Positions 21,698 to 31,550 of a stretch of 64,000 nucleotides of DNA are shown one piece after another. Position 1 is the first letter of the stretch, and every line of letters starts with the position of its first letter. The stretch covers positions 104,436,830 to 104,500,829 of the forward strand of contig NC_091131.1 of the NCBI RefSeq assembly GCF_040183065.1, written 5' to 3'. Origin of the DNA: Periplaneta americana (taxonomy: Eukaryota > Arthropoda > Insecta > Blattodea > Blattidae). The translations under genes were made by a program, and so were the position numbers. The notes under the pieces were generated by a model, which did not search any database, had not been told where the DNA came from, and saw only the letters and a list, made by a program, of their open reading frames with translations.

Positions 21698-22222
21698 CTC
21701 ATATCGTAAATAACTAGGCCTACTGCATCACATACCAATTCCTCGTTAGTAACGAGTACAGTCGGTCTACAGGATGAACATGATACAACTGTGCCGATTG
21801 AAATATGCAACAGAATACATTATAATACAAATAAAATAAACTTATTATGTGCTTTTTCTAATTAAGTACACAGGTAATTAGAAAATTGGGCTGAAAGTCT
21901 GCACAGTCTGACAACAACGCGCCGACGGATCACGTACGAAAGCATACACGCACTCGGTCTGACCAGCTGAATTCCGTCCTTTAGTCACCCAGTAGGGTTG
22001 CCAAACTTTCTAGTGGCAGGAAATAACGATATGTGATTTTATTTAATTTGCAAGAAAACCGTCCATATAAGTGAAAAACTGCAAATGAATAAATAATTCC
22101 TTACCAACTTCTCTAATAATAACAGTAAAATTCAGAATCGTACGGACAGTACATATCGAGTAAAACAGTTTAGGGGAAAATTATTTTTTTCTGAGAAAAG
22201 TATTCATTTGGGACTAATATGG
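21698..22222. other. unassigned
   Basis: No feature recognised. Confidence 0.45.
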
Positions 22223-22236
22223 TATTAGAATTTTTT

Positions 22237-22369
22237 ATGCAAATCTAGTCTTTCAGGTAAAGCTCCCTGTAAAGCAGATTTGTATAATTTCAAGGGAAAA
22301 ATTGTTCCGGGGCCGGGTATCGATCCCGGGACCTCTGGTTGAACGTACCAGCGCTCTCCCAACTGAAAT
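22237..22369 (-). mobile_element. solo tRNA-like element, family C, 14-bp TSD
   Basis: Same tRNA-like head and tail as the foldback element at 57858: B box GGGATCGATACCCGG, then AATTTTTCCCTTG and a tail with GCAGATTTG. The flanks TATTAGAATTTTTT (22223-22236) and TATTAGATTTTTTT (22370-22383) are a TSD with one mismatch. The 5' side is truncated in the D arm. It shows the family can insert as a single unit. Confidence 0.75.
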
Positions 22370-22383
22370 TATTAGATTTTTTT

Positions 22384-22650
22384 GTTCTACTTTATCCAAG
22401 AAATAGGCTGGAGCCTCGTAAACATAGATGCCCTATTTTTGGAGACGTAGATGATAATGAATGGGGAAATGTGGAGAATATTGGTGGAATGGTGAGGGCA
22501 AACAGCAGAACTCCAAGAAAAACACTTACAACATCCCTTGACTTTGCCCATCACAAATACGACTAGGCAATTTCGGAGATTTGAACTCGGCTCCATGGTT
22601 GTCGTGAGCGAGCGCTCTGTCAACTGAGCTACCAAAGCGACTTAAGACAG
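22384..22650 (-). mobile_element. tRNA-derived SINE
   Basis: The minus-strand head has A box TAGCTCAGTTGACAGAGCG and B box GAGTTCAAATCTCCG, followed by about 170 bp of unique tail toward 22400. It abuts the TSD of the element at 22237, so its 3' limit is approximate. The D and T arms are still recognisable; the anticodon region is not clear. Confidence 0.65.
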
Positions 22651-22732
22651 TTATATGGACAGCACTAAGTCCCAAGAGGAGGCCAAGAAGTTTCCGAAAT
22701 ACTTCTGTAACTTATGGTAATATTAGACACCC

Positions 22733-22790
22733 CGCCTCCGCTTGGATTTGAACCCGGGCACTTTCAGAAGTCTATCGGGGACTATGTTGT
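22733..22790 (-). mobile_element. tRNA-like fragment
   Basis: The B box GGGTTCAAATCC is on the minus strand with a matching T stem. No A box is visible, so it is a truncated SINE head. Confidence 0.4.
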
Positions 22791-23320
22791 GGAAATTAAA
22801 AAAAAAAAAAGTTTTAAAGTTGAAAGTATATAAACTTCAGTTCAGATAAGTTTATATCAGAAATAACATCCCACTCTTAGCTACTAAAGCAGCCGACGAC
22901 GGTAACGGCTTGTTCGAGCAATTTGGATAGGGAGACAATTGATGTGCCGGCCATTGTATGTTACAATGTGAACCTAAGGTTAAAGAACAGCTGGCAATAT
23001 TACCCATAATACAATGCTCAATTCGGAAAATAAACTGGGTTGGGTTTGCGAGGAATAAGTAAGTAGTAATTCAAATTAAAGCGCCCCCGCCCTTCCGACC
23101 CCTAACCACATATGAGCACGGACCCCTTACGCAAGTGCAACGTGAGGACAGGACTGGAGTGGCGACCGCAACTAACTGCAAATTGCCCAATAAAGACAGG
23201 GAAGGAGTACCGAGGAAGAGCCACTGGAAGAAGAAAACCTTCAATGGAAAGCAGCGAAACGTAGAAACGAATCAATGAATAATCTAATAACGAAAAAATA
23301 AATGTGTGTAAGTTGATATA
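22791..23320. other. unassigned
   Basis: A poly(A) run at 22797-22809 may end a degraded retroposon. Nothing else recognised. Confidence 0.4.
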
Positions 23321-23456
23321 GGCTGTATGTATGTATGTATGTATGTATGTATGTATGTATGTATGTATGTATGTATGTATGTATGTATGTGCGTGCGTGT
23401 ATGTATGTATGTGCATGCATGCATGTATGTATGTATGTAACTTATGTATGTATGTA
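23321..23456. repeat. (TATG)n microsatellite
   Basis: About 30 TATG units with a few GTGC and GCAT variants. Met-Tyr-Val-Cys and Ile-His-Thr-Tyr frames across it are artefacts. Confidence 0.97.
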
Positions 23457-23915
23457 TCGCTTAGGCTGATTATCTTATTGTTTTTTTCTTGCGAAGTTTT
23501 TCCCAACTGTAAGACAAATTTCATGCGATTGCTTGGCGAATCCTCGGAATCGTCATCTGGCCAATTTATTTATTCATATAAACGATAACAGTTCCCTGTA
23601 TTAACAGGCTGGCACAAAGACAAAGCATATTGTACAATAGCAGTTGAAAGTATAAATAACATACATATGTTTAAGTTTAATGGAGTCACACAACAATGAC
23701 AAGAAATGATTGAATATATAATTAGGTAGGCCTACTAATTAATTTTATTTGAAGATCATTGTTGACCGCAGAGATGGTTTCGTAGTGGAAATATGGATCC
23801 TCCCAGAGCTGCAAGAACGATGTCGTGAATTGCCTTCCTCTGTAGGCCGAAACGTTGCCAGGTTTGGAAAAAGAAACCGGGAATAGTTCCGCGCTCCAAC
23901 CATAAGGCCTATTAC

Positions 23916-24500
23916 TTAAATTTGTTGTAGGTCGTATTTGTCCATGAAATATGGAACGGTACGTACATAGATGTTTTTTTCCCTATTTACATCTTCAGGT
24001 TGGCTCTTTTGTTTTTCAAATCTAACGGTGGGATCGATTATGTAGCCATTGTTGTTATTTGGTGAGATGGCAATCATGTCTATTCTTCTTGTACTGCCAT
24101 TGTCTGCCAGTTCGTGTACTTCTTCGAACACTTGAGCTAAACTGTTCGGCGATCATCGAACGAATTCTATGGTGTCGTGAGTTACGGAGTACATCACAGT
24201 GCGGACAAGAGCCCAGGACATGTGCAAGTGTTTCTGGCTCTCTGTGGCATTGCCGACAGAGGATGTTGTCCCGAGTCCTGCCCGGAAGGGAACGTAGGAA
24301 GACACGTGTGCAGTAATTTTAATAGCTTCGCGCCACTCACTAGAGGTTAGGCCTTCACGATGTCTTACCTAGGAATTCGCCGGAGTAAACTCGCTGTATA
24401 GCTCTACGCCGAGACCTTTCTGAGGTAGGTTAGCCCACGCCTTTAATTCATTTTCTCGCAGTTTTCTCCTCAGTACCTCGCCGTCAGCAACTTCACTAAA
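23916..24500 (-). pseudogene. LINE C-terminal fragment with CCHC and endonuclease-like region
   Basis: The minus-strand protein is split over frames. From 24490: LRRKLRENELKAWANLPQKG; after an in-frame stop at about 24370: GLTSSEWREAIKI, then a C-x2-C-x8-H-x4-C knuckle (CRQC, H, C in ETLAHVLGSCPHC) and RNSRHHRIRSMIAE. A frame change leads into FEEVHELADNGSTRRIDMIA and GYIIDPTVRFE, ending in YFMDKYDLQQI at 23916. A CCHC knuckle after the RT, followed by an R-x-D...D block, is the layout of LINEs with a restriction-like endonuclease (R2/R4-like). The RT itself is absent. Clade assignment is tentative; coding for a LINE C-terminus is much surer. Confidence 0.75.
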
Positions 24501-24654
24501 TAACCGATGCGACGTGAAATAACTTGTTGAAAATGTAAGCGTGAATAGATTAACAGAGATAGACCTAAATAGGCGCAAGTCTATGTCCATGCACACACAA
24601 ACATATTTATGTAGTTCCTATAATTATACTTTGTATAAGCCTATGTGTATAATG

Positions 24655-24688
24655 CATTTATTTATTTATTTATTTACTTGTCTATTGT

Positions 24689-24759
<71 letters not shown>

Positions 24760-24760
24760 G
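24655..24760. repeat. (TTTA)n microsatellite
   Basis: About 25 TTTA units with one CTTG interruption. Confidence 0.97.
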
Positions 24761-25297
24761 ACTATTTACTTTAAAATTCATACCTTGTAGGCGATGAAGC
24801 AGTGCGATCCTGGACTGATATTACGAGATTGTCGTCAATACGCTAGGAAAACCGTGTAGAATTCCTGAGCGGTAGCCTAAGGTTGGTTTCATAGTTCGAT
24901 TACAATGACTGAGGTTCTTCGTAGTTCTCCTTTGTATTTTCGATTAAATGATTGCTGCTTCCCCATAAGTACTTCCTGCTCATCAATTCATAATCACCAT
25001 CATTACCAGCTGTAGGGTTTAAACCATTGAGTTGTGTTCATGTTTTATTTACCTATTTACTCACGTCGTCTTCCCACATAGTTGTATCCGTTAGAAAGGG
25101 GAATATATTCCTCATACATGCAGGTTACTGGAATGTCGAACAGCACCAAATTGGAGGACGAACGTTTTTCAATGTGGTTATTTTTGACTAGTGGAAGATT
25201 CTAGTTTTAAGGCACTAGAAACTCGCTTTTACCCTTTCTCCATTGCTACTTTCCATATCAATGAGAAACATTACCCGAAGTATGTAGGTCTATAAAG
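24761..25297. other. unassigned
   Basis: No feature recognised. Confidence 0.45.
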
Positions 25298-25311
25298 CTT
25301 ACCTATAGATA

Positions 25312-25962
25312 CGATGAAAGAGTAATGGAACGGAGAAAATTCTCTCCAGCGCCGGGATTTGAACCCGGGTTTTCAGCTCTATGTGCTGATGCTTTATCCA
25401 CTAAGCCACACCGGATACAACTCCGACGCCGGTTAGAATCGTCTCAGATTAAGCTCCAACTCTTGGGTTCCCTCTAGTGGCCGCCCTCTGCACTACGTCT
25501 CCGTTCCATTACTCTTTCATCGTATGATGACGCAGAATATCTGCATGGAAATATCATATGTACTTCGGTACATTAAAATAACATAAATGATATGCGTAAA
25601 TCACTTCGTGATTTAAGACGGCGCTTATTCCGTCGGATCCCGGCCAACTAGTCACTCATACCGAGTGCACCTCAGCACATGTGTGGACTTCGGTCCTGCG
25701 TTCATAGACATCTATGACGTAGTGGAGAGGGCGGCCACTAGAGGGAACCCAAGAGTTGGAGCTTAATCTGAGACGATTCTAACCGGCGTCGGAGTTGTAT
25801 CCGGTGTGGCTTAGTGGATAAAGCATCAGCACGTAGAGCTGAAAACCCGGGTTCAAATCCCGGCGCCGGAGAGAATTTTCTCCGTTCCATTACTCTTTCA
25901 TCGTATTATGACGCAGAATATCTGCATGGAAATATCATATGTACTTCGGTACATTAAAATAA
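25312..25962. mobile_element. foldback tRNA element, family A, 14-bp TSD
   Basis: Exact TSD CTTACCTATAGATA at 25298-25311 and 25963-25976. Order: inverted tail, minus-strand tRNA-like gene (about 25350-25420), inverted arm of about 85 bp, a forward tail copy with spacer (25499-25720), forward arm, plus-strand tRNA-like gene (about 25800-25870; GTGGCTTAGTGGATAAAGC and GGGTTCAAATCCC), tail. The two tRNA-like units face outward. Each is followed at once by AGAATTTTCTCC. The tail copies (25499 and 25879) agree over about 85 bp and end in a hairpin ATGTAC-TTCG-GTACAT. Confidence 0.9.
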
Positions 25963-26194
25963 CTTACCTATAGATAGCCTACGTAATTTTCTAAACAGAA
26001 GCGGACGAGGAAGAGGAAAGGAAGTTAAATCTGAATTACCATGTGGTAGATTTACGGCACGTTGAAGAATCTTGATCATCTCTGAGAGGCTACAGATAAA
26101 GTTATAGGCTAATAGCACCCACGATAAATATAATATGAAGAACAGCGTAGAATAAATTATGCTAATAGTTTTACTTTCTCATCATTATTCGGCC

Positions 26195-26440
26195 TGTCAC
26201 GCTGGCAGTCCTGGTTCGAGTCCCGGTCTGACTTGGGATGTTTCATTTTGAAAAGTCCATAGTAGCATTTGTGGCGGAAAATTTCGCATATTAGGCTTCT
26301 ACATCATTTCGTCCGATCTCCAGTTCATCATAATCCATAGCATTCCCCGAATGTAACTGGCGACGCAAGGAGGAGGCTGGTCTTGAGACGAGTGAGGTTG
26401 CCTCCTTTAAAACTGGATACGCAGAGAACCTTAGGCTGAA
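26195..26440 (+). mobile_element. degenerate tRNA-derived SINE
   Basis: B box GGTTCGAGTCCCG at 26212-26224 with a matching stem, and a partial D-arm-like region upstream. About 200 bp of unique 3' sequence follows. No TSD identified, so limits are approximate. Confidence 0.5.
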
Positions 26441-26890
26441 CCAACGTTTTCCATCAGCGCTTCTTAACTGCGCTGCTAAGCATATTTTAGCGCCAGTTCA
26501 TCTTTTCTCATTTCCCCCAGCCACTTGCAAAATGGATTCGAATGAGAAAGTTCTTATAGGCTACTTGCTTTACTACCTAGAAAAGGAAAGTGTTTACCAC
26601 ATAAAAATAAAATTGGAAACATCCGATGGTAAAGATTCGTGCATCTGGCTAATTTTTTACTCTTTGGAATGCGCTAAGAGAAGATTATAGTAACTAATTA
26701 CTTTTTCAAAGCTTTTGCTATGTTCATTACACCTTGAAACCCATAGAGTGGGCTGTAGACCTAAGTCTACTTGATTAATAAAAACTGCTGTGTCAGAACT
26801 CATGACAGTATAGTGTTTCAACTTCTGACACACGACTATGTGCCGCGCTGTCTGTGGAAAGGGGAAGCGCTGCAAAACTCCGTCACTATA

Positions 26891-27507
26891 CTGTTTTCGC
26901 TGTAAGAAAAATCCTAATGTAAACATAAGCACGTGGCTGTCATACCCGTGATTGGCTCTCAGTGCAAACACTCACATGACGCAGGAAAATATAGTTCGTA
27001 TATGGAAACCATAATCTTGTATTATTTTGAAAATAAAAAAATTGAATTCTAGTTGTTAAATACGATGAAACATTTAACTTTACTCATATGTAAAACGCTA
27101 TGTAAAAGAAAAGCTACTTTTATATTTTGTTATGTACTATGAACGCGCATGAATATCAACAGTAATACCGAGGTAGTCTGTTCTTGTAACAAGCTGGCGT
27201 CACTTGTTCACGTAAGCACGTGGTACTGAAGTATGGCTTCTGTACCCTGAACTGCCCATTGTGAAGAATAAGATTTAAAAGTAATTTAATTACACTAATT
27301 ATAAAATAAGTGCTTCCTAAGCAAACGAATGCATAGTAGTGAGGTTAGGCCTACTTGACGAGTAACGGGAAATGTTTAACATGAAACAGAATGTACAACA
27401 GTAGGCAGAAACACGTACTGAAAATCTGTGGCGCCAAATAGCGGCCAATGAAGCCTCACTTCAGTCACGTGCTGTTGTTTACATTAGGATTATTCTTACA
27501 GCGAAAA
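26891..27507. mobile_element. inverted-repeat element, about 0.6 kb
   Basis: The left end TTTTCGCTGTAAGAAAAATC and the inverse of the right end (TTTTCGCTGTAAGAATAATC) match. The similarity runs about 45 bp through CCTAATGTAAACA and GCACGTG. Outside the arms a CTATA block also recurs, so the true terminus may be some bases further out. No TSD could be fixed. A frame on minus at 26657-26971 crosses the left end and is not recognised. Confidence 0.65.
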
Positions 27508-27722
27508 GATTATAGCAGCGGAGATCGCATGTGTTCGCGCAGAAGCGCTTCAGCAGCGAGTGTAAACGTTCGTGAGTAAAGCACGGTATAAAAGTGTGTG
27601 CAAGTAGCAAGCACGCTTCTGCCTGCTAAAAACACAAGTTTGTTAGAGGCCTGAGTAGTCAGTCGATGTGGCTGAGAATGCGCTAGTTTGACTGTAAACA
27701 ATAGATTTTTTTAGGTCGTAGT

Positions 27723-27971
27723 AGGTTAGGTTATTTTACGACGCTGTATCACCATCTTAGGTTATTTAGCATCTGAACGAGATGAAGGTGATAATGCCGG
27801 TGAAATGAGTTCGAGGTCCAGCACCGAAAGTTACCCAGTATTCGCCCAAATTGTATTGAGGGAAAACCCCGGAAAAAACCTCAACCACGTAAATTGCCCC
27901 GACCAGGATTTGAACCCGGGCCACCTGGTTTTGCGGTCAGACGCGCTAACCGTTACTCCACAGGTGTGGAC
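27723..27971 (-). mobile_element. tRNA-derived SINE, GCGTCG-tail family
   Basis: The minus-strand head has GAGTAACGGTTAGCGCG (A box) and GGGTTCAAATCCTGG (B box). The body contains GGGTAACTTTCGGTGCTGG and the 3' end GACGCTAAATAACC-like plus AGCGTCGTAAAATAACC. The TSD TTTAGRTCGTAGT (27710-27722, 27972-27984) has one mismatch. It is a close relative of the SINE at 52436. Confidence 0.88.
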
Positions 27972-27984
27972 TTTAGATCGTAGT

Positions 27985-28149
27985 GCTGAGTCGTAGTGCC
28001 CCCCCCTCCTGAAACTCGATTCAATTCAATTCTCATAGGAAGTACGCTACAGAAAATATATTTAGGGATTTTCCCGGAAGGTCACAATCTCAGCATCTCT
28101 GCAATCGAAGTGATTTTCGGTATACCGTGTTTGTGTATATGTCCATATA
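27985..28149. other. unassigned
   Basis: A C-run at 28000-28007; nothing else. Confidence 0.4.
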
Positions 28150-28236
28150 TCTGAGTACGGCGATTTTTCCTCATAAACTTCATGTCACTTATGTGGCTTC
28201 AACCTGTCTTCAGATAGTTCACTAAACAACAATTAA
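28150..28236 (+). repeat. fragment of CTGTCTTCGGACAG repeat family
   Basis: A degenerate copy (CCTGTCTTCAGATAGTTCAC followed by TAAACAACAA) of the repeat that is better preserved at 32632-32745 and, inverted, at 52023-52150. Confidence 0.6.
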
Positions 28237-28315
28237 ATCGAAACTAAATCAAATGAAATAATTGTTATTAAATAGTTAATAGATTTAATACTATTAATAC
28301 AACTGAATTGAAGTT

Positions 28316-28478
28316 ATGTTTTATTTAACGACGTTTGCAACTGCCGAGGTTATATCAGCGTCACGGATATGCTGGAATTTAAGCACACTTAAATGCCATC
28401 GACCTGGACAGAGATCGCATCCGCAAAATCGGACAGAGAAGGCCAGCACTCTACCGACTGCGCCACCCAGGCCGACAG
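28316..28478 (-). mobile_element. tRNA-derived SINE, GCGTCG-tail family, different head
   Basis: The minus-strand head GGTGGCGCAGTCGGTAGAGTG keeps a clear A box. The B-box part is degenerate (GCGGATGCGATCTC). The 3' end ACGTCGTTAAATAAAAC resembles the tail of the SINEs at 27723, 52436 and 60388, although the head is a different tRNA type. Confidence 0.68.
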
Positions 28479-28483
28479 GTTTA

Positions 28484-28697
28484 GGGGAGAGTCGGGTAGT
28501 ATCGGACATCGGGTAATATCGGACAGTGAGTTTCTTTCATCTACCACAAGATGATAGTACCTGATTGACATGGTTATGTTTCTGTGATGTTGCATAGAGA
28601 AACATAACCATGCCATCCAGGTACTACCATATGGTGGTAGATGAAAGAAACGCACTGTCCGATACTACCCGATGTCCGATACTACCCGACTCTCCCC
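28484..28697. mobile_element. palindromic TA-flanked MITE, copy 2
   Basis: TIRs start GGGGAGAGTCGGGTAGTATC; TA flanks are at 28482-28483 and 28698-28699. The 214-bp element is almost fully palindromic and is the basic form of the element at 21287, without its inner duplication. Confidence 0.87.
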
Positions 28698-28699
28698 TA

Positions 28700-29015
28700 A
28701 TACGAGTAGAAAAGAATGGGATATTGAATATTGAATTATACAGTATTTCCATGGTATTGTATCATGTGCAAAACAAATAAATTGATTAAAACAGTAGGCG
28801 TAAGTCTCTAATATTTTTCTGCGAAATTATTTTTAACATAATAAAATTATTATAGGCCTACTATCAATCAGAAATTTCTGCTAACATAAACTAACTAAAA
28901 TGTAGGCCTGTAGGCTATAGCTACACAAAAAATGCTCATAATTAACGTATTCTTATAATAGTTACGGAAATAGGAAAATGAAAAAAGAAGTTTTATGCCT
29001 TTATTAAAATATCGG
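28700..29015. other. unassigned
   Basis: AT-rich, with TAGGCCTA at 28853. No other feature. Confidence 0.45.
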
Positions 29016-29200
29016 TGGCTCACTGATAGGGTGCGGCTTGTAAGTCAAGGGGCCCGGGTTCAAATCCCGATTGATACACTCTGAATTTATAACTTGTGTT
29101 AGACAAGCCCGTGGCCTGGGAAACACGGGTTTTCTCCGAGTACTTCGGTTGCCCTGTAACATCAAAAATTCTGAAGCATCATTTTTCATTACGGGTATAA
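29016..29200 (+). mobile_element. tRNA-derived SINE
   Basis: A-box region TGGCTCACTGATAGGGTGC and B box GGGTTCAAATCCC on the plus strand, with an anticodon-stem-like CTTGTAAGTCAAG (anticodon may be GTA or TAA type; not resolved). A CCGTGGCCTGGGAAACACGG hairpin follows in the body. TSD not found. Confidence 0.68.
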
Positions 29201-29528
29201 TATAGATCCACTAATTGTGGTGCGCTCTAGATAATTTCTGACAAACTTAATGGTCTACGCTTCTCGACACTAGCAACATCTGTGAGCAACTCTCGTATAG
29301 TTGGAGTGAGTAACGGAAAATTAAGGATCATGCCATTGCACAAAACAGCTTTAATTAAGACATTAATTGTTATCTATAAAATTATGCCTTCAGTTAGAAA
29401 TTATTTCAAATAAAGCTTTGAAGGGTTAAAGGCCTACATACAAGAATCATATCTATTCTTTTCATTACAATATTGCTAATCGTTATGGAAATAGAGCGAA
29501 AACGATAACATTTATCTATAAAAATTAT
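29201..29528. other. unassigned
   Basis: No feature recognised. Confidence 0.45.
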
Positions 29529-29541
29529 CTGCAGAATTGTG

Positions 29542-30070
29542 AAGGATGGATAGAACAGAGAAAAATTCTCTCCGGCACCGGGACTCGAACCCGGAGAGAT
29601 TTTTTTCTGTTCTATCCATCATATGGTAACGCAGAATTCCTGCACGGAAATATCACACCCTATGTACTTTGGTACATCATAATAATATGATATGAGTAAG
29701 TAATTACTTAATTCAAGACAGCGCTCATCCCGTCGGATCCCGGCCACTTAGTCACTCGTAATGAGTGCACCTCTGTACATTGTGCGTTGGACACTACCAC
29801 TGTCACATATTCTGTGACACAGTACATGAGGGTAGGCCACTAAAGGGAAAACTGAGAGGCAGAACTTAAACTGAGGGGATTCGATCCGACATCGGAACTG
29901 GAATTCAGTGTGGCTTAGTGGATAAAGCGTCATTCGGGAAACTAAAAACCCGGATATGAGTCCCGCTGCCGGAGAGAATTTTTCTCTGTTCTATCCATCC
30001 TTCATCATATGGTAACGCAGAATTCCTGCACGGAAATATCATATGTACTTCGGTACATCATAATAATATA
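29542..30070. mobile_element. foldback tRNA element, family A, shorter copy
   Basis: TSD CTGCAGAATTRTG (29529-29541, 30071-30083). Same design as 25312, but the left half is reduced: inverted tail, then a partial inverted tRNA-like unit that turns directly into a forward tail (CCGGAGAGATTTTTTTCTG at about 29595). Then spacer, forward arm, tRNA-like unit (GTGGCTTAGTGGATAAAGC) and a tail ending in ATGTAC-TTCG-GTACAT. The B box of the right tRNA-like unit is mutated (GGATATGAGTCCC). Confidence 0.86.
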
Positions 30071-30083
30071 CTGCAGAATTATG

Positions 30084-30544
30084 CCTAGCTTCTCTGTATA
30101 CAAATATTTGAATTTAGAGCTGACCGTACGAGTTATTTAATTACAAACTTTAACCGGTAGAAAAGTAGCTCAAAATTAGAAGAGTTTATTCTTCAGCGAA
30201 ATCTTTACCTTTCTGTGGTGAAGTCGAAAAATTTACTCAAAGAAATCGTTTCATGCTATAAATGAGTCAAAAATGAGGAAAAATAACAGAACATTTCAGT
30301 GTAGCACTTTAAGTACGAGACACGTCACTTTATAAGGGCACATTTATGTTACGCGCAGGGGAAATTCAGCAAAATAATTTAGTTATGCAACTTCCCCCTT
30401 TCAGCCGTTTGATTTCACAGCGCTGCTAGTTATTTAACAAACAGGTAATATAATCAAGATACCATTATATGCCACTAATTTAATTCATATTCATGCCATT
30501 TTCATTTATTCATTTTCGTATATAGAATAATGATACTATGATAA
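30084..30544. other. unassigned
   Basis: No feature recognised. Confidence 0.45.
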
Positions 30545-30558
30545 TACTAATAATACTA

Positions 30559-30627
<69 letters not shown>
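30545..30627. repeat. (ACT)n / (AAT)n microsatellite
   Basis: An ACT run that changes into an AAT run at about 30592. Confidence 0.95.
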
Positions 30628-30628
<1 letters not shown>

Positions 30629-30696
30629 AGTACTACTCGTAATAATAACCACTTAAAATGATTTATAATAACATGCACAACGATCAATGAAAACAC

Positions 30697-31550
30697 CAGT
30701 GGCGTAGCATGAAATTTTGAGCAGGGGAAGCTAACTCAAGTTGTCTTTCATGCAATATGAGAAAACGTATTACAAAAATACAGTCTTAAAATAAATAGTA
30801 CTGTAGTCAATGTCAAGTCAGCAGTCGTAGATTGGTTGGAACATCGCAAGTAACACCAATAAGGCATGACCTCAAATGATACGTAGTAAAATATGATTTC
30901 ACGGTTTACACATATCTCTTTACAAATAGACACGTATACGTATAACATTAGCTCACTCCCTGTCATACTTAGAGAAATCACAATATTAGTATCATTACGT
31001 AAGTATGCGTCTGTCGTTTGGTTGTGTCCTTCATTGACAGCAAGGGAGTCGGTCATTTGTTTTTTAAATCACATTTTTGTTCATAAGTTAGACTTGATAA
31101 TACAATTATCATAAAAAAATTCAAGTAAATTAGTGTCAGGAACTGTTATTTCGCTCATTATTTATTATATCAGCCACAATGCACACTAACACTTCAACTG
31201 AACACAACTGACGAAAAGGGATAACTCGGAAACTACGGTACTTATTTTAAATGTTAAAGCTAGCTTCTTGCAAGCCTTGCGACTAGGGTAGTTTAGTTAG
31301 AAAGGGATTGAAAATCTGCGGGATGGATTACACAGAAGAAACCAGTCTGCTTGGAAGCTGGTGTGTGCAGGCTTCTTGTTTACTGCTGCATCACAAATCA
31401 TCCTGAGCTGCCGCATCACAATATTTAACGCGTAAATGTAAATTCTATTAAAATTAATAAATAATTTTCTCCATAAACTGCAGGTTTATTATGAAATTAT
31501 TATTAACTGAGGAAGCTAAGCTTTTTAGCTTATATTGACGCTACGCACTG
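30697..31550. mobile_element. non-autonomous hAT element, exact 8-bp TSD
   Basis: Left end CAGTGGCGTAGCATG and right end (reverse complement) CAGTGCGTAGCGTC carry the CAGTG(G)CGTA start common in hAT elements. The 8-bp TSD GAAAACAC is exact at 30689-30696 and 31551-31558. Inside I see no transposase. A 102-codon minus frame (30748-31056) is hydrophobic at its C-terminal end but unrecognised and probably incidental. Confidence 0.82.

Noticed and set aside
23102..23588. Long frames of Met-Tyr-Val-Cys or Ile-His-Thr-Tyr repeats
   Set aside because: Translations of the TATG microsatellite.
26657..26971. A 104-codon minus-strand frame as a host gene
   Set aside because: It crosses the terminus of an inverted-repeat element and resembles no family I know.
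30748..31056. A 102-codon frame inside the hAT element at 30697 as its transposase
   Set aside because: No BED finger, no hAT core motif; too short and hydrophobic.
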